Below are positions 10,274-19,735 of a stretch of DNA of 64,000 nt, one piece after another. Under the pieces are notes generated by a model. The model had not been told where the DNA came from and searched no databases. It saw only the letters and a program-made list of their open reading frames with translations. Positions within the stretch are counted from its first letter, which is position 1. Each line of letters starts with the position of its first letter. A program made the position numbers and the translations under genes. The DNA is from Hymenopellis radicata (Eukaryota > Basidiomycota > Agaricomycetes > Agaricales > Physalacriaceae), in contig JADNRX010000019.1 in the NCBI GenBank assembly GCA_015501595.1, forward strand, positions 248,001 through 312,000. Direction: 5' to 3'.

Positions 10274-11813
10274 ATGTCGAAAGCTCCCAAATCTGTGAAC
10301 CTTCTCGTTCTGTTTCCACACGCTGCGTCGGGACCGACACATCCGCCTCCGGATTCCGTGCACAAGCATCTCATGGAGTCTGGTTCTGCTTTGACTCGCT
10401 TCTTGCCTAAGGTTGCTGACCTTCCTGACAACGTTACGACGAGCTTGCACTGTTCACCACGTCAGTGGCTCCTAGGGCTCAGGCCCTTATTGCTACCTTC
10501 GACGACGAGAACACCGCCTTGACGGTTAGGTGTGCTAAACTCGAGGCCACTATCAACAAGATTATCGTATGTCTTTGTTTTCTCTTTGTCCCGGAAGCGT
10601 GTTAACACCTCCGTGTCTAATAGAATCGTAATCCCACGCTTAGCCAGCTTAAGAACGTCCAAGTCATCCCGGTGATGCTTGACTTCGGTCTTGCCTTGCG
10701 CAGTTTCTTGGCCTGCGTGTGTGCTAGTCTGGGCATTAACCCTCAGGATTCTCGCATGCACATTGCCAATTTGTGTCAACCCTTCATTCGCTCTGTCAAC
10801 CGTCCTCTCAACCGCCACTTGCCTGCCTTCGCATCGGACCATCCCTTGTTTAGGGAGGCACCCAAGGAAGCCAAGGCTAAGGTAAGCTTTAGTATTGATT
10901 CTGTGTCTTCGCGTTTAAACAGTCTTATAGGCCCCTGCTAAGAAGGTCCCTAAAACTCCGGAGTTCGTCGCCTCTTCCGGTGACGAAAGCGAGGGCGAGG
11001 AAGGGCCCGACGTGGGTAAGTTCCTTGCACCCGGCGATCCTTTCCGTTGGTCTGACGATGTCGAAGAAATGGACGACGGTGAGGGTGCTAAGCCTTCCGG
11101 GTCCAATGTGAGCTTACGCTTTGTTATAGCGAGGATCAACTGGCTGATTTCAGAGTTGTCTTTGATAACTGTTCAGGACATCGACAGGGTTCTTTCCGGT
11201 GCTCGTATTGCTACTGGTGATAAGGTCAAGGGCAAGGTTTGTTTTCCTTTTTCCTTACTTGGTCTTTTGACTGACTATCCTTAAATTGCTAGGAACCTAA
11301 CAACTCTGGTACCCGTTACCAACCCTTGGCTGAAGTTGAAGGTATGGATACCACCTCTTTGCTTTTCAAGAAGGCTCTGAAGACTATTGGCGTAGCCCAT
11401 GGCACTGAGCTGGCCCCTCTTAAGTGTCGCATTGCACACGCTGAGGACTCTACTAAGGATGCTAAGGTTGCTAAACCGGATGGCATCCTCATCGATCCGC
11501 TGGCGTTGGGATACTTCACTCAAGGTATCTGTCGTTTTCTTAAATGCGACGGAAGGAATTTGACACCTCCGTAGCACCACCTTACATTGAAGGTTATCGC
11601 AACCAAGTCAATCGTTTGGTTCGCATTTTTGAACACTTGTCTAAAGACAGTGCCCAACTCGGCAACTTGTCCCCTAGTGCCGTCAAAGCAGAGTCTCAAT
11701 ATAGGTTTGACCTTACTGCTGCTTTGAACCGTATCTATGGCGAGATTCAGGTTTTCAACCGGGCGGCCTCGTTATACATTAGCACTACTCAGAGCTTGGG
11801 GGTTACGTTGTAA
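10274..11813 (+). CDS. accessory gene A of the retroelement, antisense, six exons
   Basis: Unknown protein of about 418 aa encoded antisense to gag-pol, starting 150 bp inside the 3' LTR. Exons by splice signals: 10274-10566, 10624-10881, 10931-11107, 11177-11236, 11293-11524 and 11575-11813; introns are 49-69 nt. The first exon changes frame near 10436, where a single missing base separates ...LPDNV from DELALF, so this copy may be broken there or carry a sequencing indel. The middle is acidic (SSGDESEGEEGPD) after a Lys/Pro/Ala stretch. The C-terminal about 150 residues look helical. I recognise no domain, Cys-His finger, signal peptide or membrane segment. The downstream exons stay open and in phase, which argues for a real gene. 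Function is unknown; its place suggests it helps or regulates the element. Confidence 0.65.
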
Positions 11814-12113
11814 ATACTCTGACCGTCTTTAACAAAATACCGCTTAGCCTGTTGTGTACTTCTTTTCTAGTAGGCTTAGCGATGAGTTGTCTGTAGTTTC
11901 TAGTATGTTTGTAGTATCTTTAGACACTTGACAAGTGCTACAATCATAGTTGTCTTTTGTTTGAACTTCCTTTGGTGTGAACTTAAATTTGTACACAATC
12001 TCCGGAAGCCTAGCAACACTTCCCGTGCGTCTTGTATTGATAAGAATAGGGGGACACTGCGGATCCACGGATGGATATGGTGCCGCTTCCGTTATTTGCA
12101 ATTCGCTGACGGG

Positions 12114-12119
12114 TATAAG
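12114..12119 (+). promoter_or_regulatory. TATA box of accessory gene B
   Basis: TATAAG stands 33 nt before the ATG at 12147, a normal distance for a short 5' leader. Confidence 0.45.
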
Positions 12120-12146
12120 TAGTCTTGCTTGGTTCGTTGACGACCC

Positions 12147-13012
12147 ATGGAATCTGTACCCATTTTCGCCAACTTCAAGCTGCACTTGCTCCCTGAGTTT
12201 CAGGATGAGGCTACGCGCGATCCCATTCGTTACGACTTAGCGTGCAGGTTGCTAGACCTACGCATGGCTCTACAACTTCACAGGTCTCTGGGAGGCTTTA
12301 TCGTTGTACATCGCGTGCCTTTGCAGGCTCTTAGCTTCGTCGATATTACCACCACCATTCGGGTTGGGAGTGATATCGGTCCTAGGGGAACACAAGACTC
12401 TCCCTTGCTGCGTTTTGCAATCCGCGCATTGGTACGGAAGACTATTTCCGTGTCGTTACCAATGATCTGATATTGTTCTTTCTAGGGTGCGACTACATTT
12501 ATCTGGCGGATTAGTCCTGGCCGTTCGATGTCTGAAGTCGAAAAGCTTTGGGCTCGCACTTTCTTTGTTGCATTGTACGCCTTGGTCGAAGACTTCATGG
12601 TGTCTTACCAGGTCACGGTCCAAGGGGTGACCTTGCTCAACATCCTTTCTCCTGAATTTCGACACTTTGCCACCGACTTCCGTGCGACTTATGAAGAAGC
12701 CATGGTCAACTTGGCGGTACGTCTTTTTGTAATTGTAACGGAAGGTTTCTTCCGTGACTAAAAGTTCGCCTTTCCTAGTTGCACACCATGAGGGTCTCTA
12801 TCTTGGATTCTTCCGTGTTCTACCGCAACCTGGTACCAAGCCTTCATCTTTGTGACGAATTGCTTATTGGCGAGAATGATTTGTCTTATTGGAATAGGGA
12901 ACTAGTCTTGTGGTGGTCGGGATACCAAGGGCAGTGGCGGAGAGGTCAGGATACCATCCGGTTCCACATCGCGCTTGATGAACCCGACTGGGACGAGTTT
13001 GGCTCCCCTTAA
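12147..13012 (+). CDS. accessory gene B of the retroelement, antisense, three exons
   Basis: Unknown protein of 249 aa. The exons 12147-12431, 12486-12716 and 12779-13012 join in phase 0 with introns of 54 and 62 nt (GTACGG...CTAG and GTACGT...CTAG), and every exon length is a multiple of three. The protein is mixed and Leu/Phe/Trp-rich (ends EPDWDEFGSP). It has no Cys cluster, no signal peptide and no clear membrane helix, and I know no family for it. It is tail-to-tail with gene C (135 bp between stops). Both introns contain a CGGAAG...TTCCGT inverted pair. The intact frame across two introns supports it as functional, or only recently lost. Confidence 0.7.
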
Positions 13013-13147
13013 CTTAGATACTTGCTCAGTACTCTTAGTATTAGGTTGCGCTGATCAAGATGTAATCCATTTTAGACTACTGCGACTGGTGTTACTTTTT
13101 ACTAAGGGAAACCCTAAGTACAACACTTCTCCACCTTGTTGTTGAAG

Positions 13148-14530
13148 CTACTCCTCCATGGCGACATCTCCATCCATTTGGGAGTCCTTCTGATCCTTGG
13201 GGTTAGGAGAGGGCGGACGAGCCCCGTCAACGGGTGCAACGGAAGGACCGTCCGGCCTTCCATCTCCTATCGCGAGGTTTATATCCGACCTATACAAATT
13301 ATAGAGTCGTTCCAGGTGCTCTCTAGTGGTTGGTCCACCGCTTATCCACATGGCCCTAGTCGAAGTCTGGATTTCTCCTAGGACTGCATCAAGCCGGGCC
13401 CTGGCCTCGTCTTGTCGACCGCGCGACTCTAGCACTAGCCTGTTTTCTGCTCTGGTTAGTTCGTTGAGTTGCGCCGTTCGTTGGCCCATCTGTTGAGAGA
13501 GTTCTGTGCACAACCCGAAATAGTTCCCTACTAGTTGCTCTAGGCGTACTAGCTGGATGTCCTTGATTTCTGCTTGGGCTTTCAACGACCTATTTTCCTC
13601 CTTAAGATCGTCTACTTGCTTGCGAAGCGCTTCGACCTCGACGGATACGAACGGAAGTGCTTCCGTGCGCTTCGTGTCCGCACTCTTTTCAGCCTTTCCT
13701 CTGGGCTTACGCTGTGCTTGGCTACCAGAGTGTTGCGAAGGACCGGACGGAAGAGGACGTTCTTCCGTGTACTCCGAATCGTCAGAGTCGCTTGGCTCTT
13801 CTTCAGACCCAGTGTCTAATAACGCCTTGACTAGGATGAGTACTTAACTGAGTAGTCAAAGTAAGTCAATGCGCACCTCGAGTTCGGGGTGAACTTGTAT
13901 AATGGCGGTAGCCAAGTACGAATCCAACCAGTGTAGAGGGTCTTCAAACTGGTCTGGTCCTGCTGCATCGTCTTTCAAAATTAGACGGGCCGCGATCGTG
14001 AGCAGGCCCGGACATTTGTCTGCTTTCTGCTGTTCAAGGAGGAACAGGGAAGAGCGAGAAGCCCGTTCCGCGTCCTCTTCTCCAAAGACATATTGACAGC
14101 AGGGCTTGAGTGGAGCCAACTTGTCGAAATAGACGAGTTGGTCAGAGTTGTCCCACTCCGGGTTCCAAGGTTCTTTGTCAAGTTCGTCCATGGCACGTAT
14201 ACCACGGATGACTTGATTCAATACCGAGTCCAGCCAGTACCACTTGGTCGGAAAACGGCTAGGCTCATCCGCGCGGATGGAGGCAGCGGCTAGGTCAGCT
14301 GCATCCGCGAGGAATCGTAAAGACTCGTCGCTTCGCGGAGGCCATTCCTTGATAGACTCGGGACGACGGAAGGCCTCCTCGGCCTTCTCCGTCGTAAACA
14401 CGTAATAGAACTCGGGAGGGATGACTTTGTCCTGCCCCAGATACAACAAGGCACGGTTGATAACGGGGCTAGACGGGGGTTTTAAACTGTTCCTTGGTCC
14501 TTTCTGGGCCTGGGACACCGAGCTGGCCAT
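13148..14530 (-). CDS. accessory gene C of the retroelement, coiled-coil protein, paralogue of gene D
   Basis: Unknown protein of about 443 aa on the same strand as gag-pol. Exon 1 is 14530-13877 (218 codons), the intron 13876-13826 (51 nt, GTGCGC...CAAG), exon 2 13825-13148. The N-terminal 210 residues match gene D in spaced motifs: LLYLGQDKVIPPEF (about residue 28), W-LDSVLNQVI (about 100), YFDKLAPLKPCCQY (about 135) and a second W-LDS (about 200). Exon 2 begins acidic and Ser-rich (EEEPSDSDDSE), then forms a long coiled coil (VEALRKQVDDLKEENRSL onward) and ends acidic. It lacks the Cys6 cluster present in gene D. Function is unknown; it could partner the gene D product through the coiled coil. 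The acceptor choice is inferred from frame. Confidence 0.65.
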
Positions 14531-15439
14531 GGTTTCGGCTGTGATGGCGCTGTTTCCGCGGTCTTTGGGTGGTAGCTGGTGATGGGGAAAAGCAAGTTTA
14601 AAACTTCAACATTGCGTAAAACAGGTCACACGCGTTTGCCGAGATGCCGGGTGACCGATGCCGGACTGTGCCGAGCCTCAATGTACGTACGCGTTTTGGT
14701 GGGCAGGGGCTGCCACGCCTCTTATACGTCTGAGTAGCATTGGGCCTTAGTGTTGCCCATTCCTTCTGTAAGGGACTAGAGGGGGCATGACCTTTGGTTT
14801 AACAAGTCTTAACTAGTTCTTAACTGAACGTTTAGACTTTGTTACAAGGTCAAACCAGTCTTGTACGCGGAAGGTGCTAATGAGGCCTTTCGTGTACTTG
14901 TACTAGTACAGTCACGCCGTTGTTATAGAGTCTTAGCTTTAACTGTTAAGAGTCTCTATAACAACGTCTTAAGTATGGATCCACGGATAGATTTATCCGT
15001 GTCATAAGCATAGCTTGACGTCCACTAAGCCTTTTGTCATGACCCCTACAAGTCATAGACAGCGTGGATTCTTAGTGAACAGGCATGGTAGCTATACTGC
15101 CATGTCTGTATGGGTGTAGACTCTAGCTTCTACAATTTGGGTATAGTTCAACGGTAGCTTATATCTGCTTCCGTGTCCATGCGGAGCCTAAGACTACCGA
15201 GGCTTGTTGGTTGACAGACAGTTGCTTGAGCTGTCTGTTATCTTAGGTCTGGCTTACAAGACTTGACTTCTCTTAGAGCCTTTGTCAAGTTCTTATCTTC
15301 TTACAGTCACTCAACTAGAGGCGCCAATAAACAGATACGGATTTTTCTATGTACAACTTTTTGAGCTGTGAAGTGTACAAGATATAAGCGACATTTTGTC
15401 GCGGCCTATTCTACACGTAGCGTCCAATACTACAGGGCT
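14531..15439. other. 900 bp between accessory genes C and D, with a hairpin
   Basis: No gene is seen. A hairpin at 14919-14965 pairs gttgttatagag with ctctataacaac around a loop that itself contains tctta/taaga. CACGGATAGATTTATCCGTG near 14986 is another inverted pair. TTTAAA near 14592 may be the TATA-like element of gene C. A 3' untranslated region of gene D and a 5' leader of gene C are the likely content. Confidence 0.5.
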
Positions 15440-16810
15440 CTACTGCGTACCCGAACCACTCGCGACTTGATTCTCCAACGTCTCTAGCCTTTCCTGCAGA
15501 TCAGCCACCAGGTACTCCAACTCTTCAATGCGTCCTTGGGTACCCGAACGCTGCGCAATGCCTTGGATTGGTTCGTCAGAGTCAGGCAAGTCCGTGTCTT
15601 GGTCGGACGGGAGATGTTCTTCATCATCCGTGCCCAGCGGTTCCTTCGTGCATTTGATCTTGCGTCGAAGACACTCTTCGCAACAATGCTTGCGCGCCCC
15701 CGACTTGGCATACCTGAAGATGCACTTCGTGTTCTTCTTGCTACACGGAATGCAAATTCCGTTGATCCAGCGCTGAACGGCAGTGCTGTTGTTGCCAGTG
15801 CTGATCTTGTTGGCTCGCGGCTCGTACTTGCGAGTCTTCTTGGGTTTGGGTGCGGCGTCGGATTCGTCGTCAGACGAGTCAGACGAGCTTGGCCGTGCCC
15901 TTTTGGTGCGGGGAATGACGACGGCAACGGTAACTCCCTTGGTGGCGGCCTTGGGAGCAGCCTTGGCTTTACCCTTGCCTTTCGAGGGAGGCGACGGAGT
16001 AGACTCGTCTTCCGTGTCGTCTTGAGCTGGCGGCGAATACTCCTTTTCATCAGACTCTTCGTCGTCGCTCTGTTGAAGGTTCTTTTAAGTCAAATTTGAC
16101 CTGAAAGCAAGACGTGTACTTACGTCTAGAGGTGCCGCTTCTACATGCAACACCTGAAGTGTTTCCAGGAACACTTGGTCCAACGCTTCAAACTTTGCTT
16201 CAACAGTATGCGCCGCTTTAAGGGCGGTGCGGGCTGCTGAGCGTCGGTCTCTGAAGTGTTTGAGGAACCTTCGGCAGTGGTCATCTGTCCACTCGCCAGG
16301 TCGCTGTTCCAATGGTAAGAACGCCAAGTGATTCGCAGATCGACGGATCTCCTCTGCTTGGCCTTCCGTGAGCAAGTATTGACAACAGGTGTACTTGTCT
16401 GCCAGGTTGTTGAAGTACTTGCCCGTCTGAGTTTCGAAGTAATCTTCGGGCTCGGGCGAGGCTTCCGGCTCAGGCGTGGGCTCGTCGTCTTCTGTGGGGG
16501 ATGGAGGGCGCTCGTCGGACTCTGCTTCGTCGTTCATGAAGCCCTGCACGGTCTCAAAGAAGACCGCATCCACCCAATGCAGCAGGCTGAAGTGGTCGTC
16601 TTCGTCTTCGGGGCGGCGCTGCAGTCTCTGCACGACTGCGCGAACAACGCCCATGTCGCGCCCGCCGCTCTGACCATTCAACGCTTCGAAGATCAGGTTG
16701 GGGCTCTTAGCCAGCATGAAGGCAACTGGCTGATCGAGCGGGAAGTTGTATTTGGCGGGAATGTCGGCGTTGCCGATGTAGAGGAAGGCGGGCTCATCGT
16801 TGGCGGACAT
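15440..16810 (-). CDS. accessory gene D of the retroelement, zinc-cluster (Cys6) protein
   Basis: Protein of 438 aa on the gag-pol strand. Exon 1 is 16810-16124, the intron 16123-16070 (54 nt, GTAAGT...ACAG) and exon 2 16069-15440. The N-terminal half is related to gene C (FLYIGNADIPAKYNF, HWVDAVFFETVQGF, YFNNLADKYTCCQY). Exon 2 is acidic, then basic (TKRARP, KPKKTRKYEPR; probable nuclear signal). It then has six cysteines in a fungal binuclear-cluster spacing, CX2CX6CX13CX2CX6C, at residues 334, 337, 344, 358, 361 and 368; the last knuckle (CEECLRRKIKC) carries the basic loop typical of GAL4-type DNA-binding domains. A short coiled coil (IEELEYLVADLQERLETLE) follows near the C-terminus, as in dimeric Zn2Cys6 regulators. 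Inferred role: sequence-specific regulator carried by the retroelement. The knuckle order differs from canonical GAL4, so a protein- or RNA-binding role is possible. Confidence 0.75.
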
Positions 16811-16865
16811 AGCGAGTATTTGGGGGGTGGACGTAAGAGAACAAACGGTTCCATCCGTTGTGCTC

Positions 16866-16873
16866 TTTATAAA
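16866..16873 (-). promoter_or_regulatory. TATA box of accessory gene D
   Basis: TTTATAAA lies about 60 nt upstream of the gene D ATG on the minus strand, suggesting a promoter separate from the LTR. Confidence 0.4.
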
Positions 16874-17396
16874 TCATTTCTGGTCCACTTCTCGGCTATT
16901 TCCGGGCTGCGGGCGCTTCTTCCCTAGCAACGGAACTTAAAATTCTTCCTAGCGTAACAACGGAGGATCTGCTCCAGCTTCCTTGTTACTTGAGCCCAGA
17001 ACTCTGGTTCTGAGTGAATTCTGGTGCACGGATGGGTATATTTCTTGCATTCCGTGCCCAACTTGAATCCTGATTTTGAAAATTGACTGGTTTTGAGAGG
17101 AATACTACTGTACCCTCTCCTTTCTTTTTCTTTACATGGCGTCCGCGCCATCTATGTTACTTCTCTAGCTTTTGTTACAATGAAAGAAGGCTAAGCTTGT
17201 ACGCCTGTAAATATTTAACTAGAAACCTTCTAAGTCTTGGGTTCAGTGCCTTCAAGTATTTAGGCAGCCACTGTCAAGTGTGAAGCAGTCAACATGTAAG
17301 ACTATCAGCTACTTGAGATTCTTAAGTTCTTAAGTAGCCTTCTCCATGCAACTTAGACATGTTCTTGTAAGTTAGACGCTTTCTGGTTGTCTGTAT
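16874..17396. other. non-coding gap between pol and accessory gene D
   Basis: About 520 bp after the pol stop codon (17397-17399) hold no recognisable gene. They are AT-richer than the flanking frames and probably carry the pol 3' region and the gene D promoter. Confidence 0.4.
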
Positions 17397-19553
17397 TTAA
17401 GGTCTGCGACTTGCGTGACTTAGAATCCATAAGGCACTTTTGGCAATCTTGTCATAGACTTTACTGACACTGCCTCTTATCGCATTAAGTCTGTTATGGA
17501 ATTTCGTTCCCAAGTCAATTGGGTCCCTTCGTGAATAGAAAGGTAAGACACGGAAGCCCGCGATCTTTCCGTCTAAGAGGACACCGTTCAAGTCACATAG
17601 TACATAGTTCCCAGCAGTAGTCCTTGTAACTACCACATAAGGTCCCATAAACCGTTCCTTGAACTTTGAGTTGAGTTCATCTTCTATGCGAGTATTCCTG
17701 ACTAGTACCATTTCCCCAGTCTTGAATACCCAGTTTGGCATTGTGTTCTTGAACTGTTCCATGAACCGTTCTGCAGCCTTCTTCTTAGCTGCTGTTACTC
17801 TTTTCTTCATGGCTGCTACATCTTGGGCGTGTTTAGCTATAAGTCTAGCCCTGTAAGCCACTAAATCTGAGTGTGATATTATCTTGTCTGGCGAATCAAC
17901 AAGCCAAGTCACCTCCATGTAGTCCAACGGAAGGATCGGTTCGCTTCCCGTCACCGCATAGAAGGGTGAACAACCAAGTCCACGTTTGACTGTAATCCTC
18001 TCTGCCCATAGGACTTCATATAAGTAGGCAGGCCACATGCTTGGGTCACCCTTACACACTTTAAAGAGTGATTGTCTTATATCCCAGTGACCACGTTCTA
18101 CTTTTCCATTGGCTTGTTTGTTGTAGGCTGTAATGAGAATGCCTTTAATGCCATACTTTTCTTCTACGTATCGCATTGCTTTCTTAATAGATGGACCGTT
18201 ATCTGTAACGATTTCTCTAATACAACCCCATCTTGATAGAACTTCTTCAAATAGCCAGTCTCCTAAGGTTTCAGCTGTTTCTTCTTTAAGTGCTCGGGCT
18301 TCAGGCCAACCTGATAAACCACATCGAGCTACTGTTACTGCGTTGTAACCGGAATACTTATCGTCTTCCGCAGCTAATCCTTTCTTAGAAGTCTTGCCAT
18401 CTTTGTTTGGTGAGCCCGTCGACTTAGGCATCCGGAAGGTATCTACATAGGCTTTCTCAAAGATCCCTGGAGTTGAGGTGATCCTTGGTTCCATATGTAT
18501 ATTCTTCTTTTGCCTCTTCTGACAGAGAACACAGGTCTTGATATACCAATTGATATCGATTTCTGAAGCGGGCCACCAGAATCTTGACCGAATCAAATGT
18601 CTAACTGAATACTGTCCCTTATGACCGTTCTTATCATGTATGACCTTGCAGACAGCCATTCGTTCTGGTTTTTGTAACACTCGCTTGTGTTCTCCTTTCT
18701 TGTCTGTTTTGTAAAGCCTTTCATTTCTAACGAAGAAATCTTTCTCTGCCCACTCTTGCATCTTGTCGAGTAGGAACGGATCCAAGTCCTCGTCTTCCGT
18801 GTGCGGTTTGTTTTCTAAGTAGGGTTGTACGTATGGCAACATGACTTCCCAAGTCTTCTCTCTTTCCGACCGTCCTTGGTCTGGGAAGTTAGGAATGTCT
18901 ACCCACTTCTCAATGTCTTCTACCGCTACTGAGGTTGCTTGTAAGATTTCGTCGTTCGTTGACCACGGATGGGTTTCCGAGCTTTCCGTTTTACTGGGAA
19001 GCACGCCTTGTAGGAATCCCGTTCGTGTATCAATGTTATTTCTGAATTTCTCAAAGTCTAGAGGCCGATCTGCTTGTGGCAGCTTCGGGTCCTCTTCGTA
19101 CTCCAGTTCTAAAGTATCATCAGGTTCATCGTAGACTATTATTGGATCCTTTTCTGAAGGAGGTCTTCTACTCAAACCGTCGGGTCCATGAACCTTTCCG
19201 GGTACATGTACCAACGTGAAATGATACATTAAAATGTCTTCTGCCCATCTTTGTAGATTGGCATTTGTTAGGGAGTCTATGTTAGATAGCATACCCTTGA
19301 TGTACTTTGCGTCTACTTCTATACGAAGCTTTCTACACCCTAAGAGATAGTACCTACAGTGAGCCAACGCTCGATGTAAGCCAAATAGTTCTCTTTTTGC
19401 TTGAGAGTATCTTGCTTGTGTATCGTTTAGAGTAATAGACATGAACTTGGCGAAGTTCGTTTTCTTTTCATCTTCAGGATCCTTCTGTGATAGATAGAAC
19501 CCAATAGCCTGGTAGGATGTATCAACTGATAATGTTATACTGTACACTTTCAT
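17397..19553 (-). CDS. pol: pol, RNase H and integrase part
   Basis: 718-codon frame encoding the C-terminal half of the Ty3/gypsy polyprotein. RNase H occupies roughly residues 5-135 (SVDTSYQAIGF with the first Asp, RELFGLHRALAHCRYY, HVPGKVHGPDGLSRR). The integrase zinc finger follows near 305-345 (HDKNGHKGQYSV..., TCVLCQ; an HHCC pattern), then the catalytic core with the three acidic residues in YVDTFRMP, VTDNGPSIKKA and KQANGKVERGHWD. The C-terminus has a GPY/F-type module (ERFMGPYVVVTRTTAGNYVL). I see no chromodomain. The first codons are MITE-derived: the natural frame entered from the reverse transcriptase before a MITE landed at 19545-19735. Confidence 0.93.
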   Translation of the reverse strand: MKVYSITLSVDTSYQAIGFYLSQKDPEDEKKTNFAKFMSITLNDTQARYSQAKRELFGLHRALAHCRYYLLGCRKLRIEVDAKYIKGMLSNIDSLTNANLQRWAEDILMYHFTLVHVPGKVHGPDGLSRRPPSEKDPIIVYDEPDDTLELEYEEDPKLPQADRPLDFEKFRNNIDTRTGFLQGVLPSKTESSETHPWSTNDEILQATSVAVEDIEKWVDIPNFPDQGRSEREKTWEVMLPYVQPYLENKPHTEDEDLDPFLLDKMQEWAEKDFFVRNERLYKTDKKGEHKRVLQKPERMAVCKVIHDKNGHKGQYSVRHLIRSRFWWPASEIDINWYIKTCVLCQKRQKKNIHMEPRITSTPGIFEKAYVDTFRMPKSTGSPNKDGKTSKKGLAAEDDKYSGYNAVTVARCGLSGWPEARALKEETAETLGDWLFEEVLSRWGCIREIVTDNGPSIKKAMRYVEEKYGIKGILITAYNKQANGKVERGHWDIRQSLFKVCKGDPSMWPAYLYEVLWAERITVKRGLGCSPFYAVTGSEPILPLDYMEVTWLVDSPDKIISHSDLVAYRARLIAKHAQDVAAMKKRVTAAKKKAAERFMEQFKNTMPNWVFKTGEMVLVRNTRIEDELNSKFKERFMGPYVVVTRTTAGNYVLCDLNGVLLDGKIAGFRVLPFYSRRDPIDLGTKFHNRLNAIRGSVSKVYDKIAKSALWILSHASRRP

Positions 19554-19735
19554 TCAATTCGTCGGCCATGTGACCTGTGACCGGTCCGACGAATTTGGTT
19601 TCGATGAATTACCATATATGGTATGGCGGCGGAGCTGCGGGAGGTGGGGGGGGCGACGATTGGGAGTCGCGTGAGCTGTGACTTTTCGTCGATTTCGATC
19701 GCCTGTGACCGTGACCGACGAATTGAATTAAAGTC
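19545..19735. mobile_element. 191-bp MITE splitting pol
   Basis: Both ends carry the inverted repeat CTTT(C/A)ATTCAATTCGTCGG, followed inside by TGTGACC motifs, and TA flanks each side (19543-19544 and 19736-19737), as for Tc1/mariner-derived MITEs. It contains accatatatggt and has no coding capacity. It separates the reverse transcriptase from the RNase H frame; with one TA copy removed the two frames still differ, so an additional small indel is present. A relative lies at 37176-37419. Confidence 0.85.
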
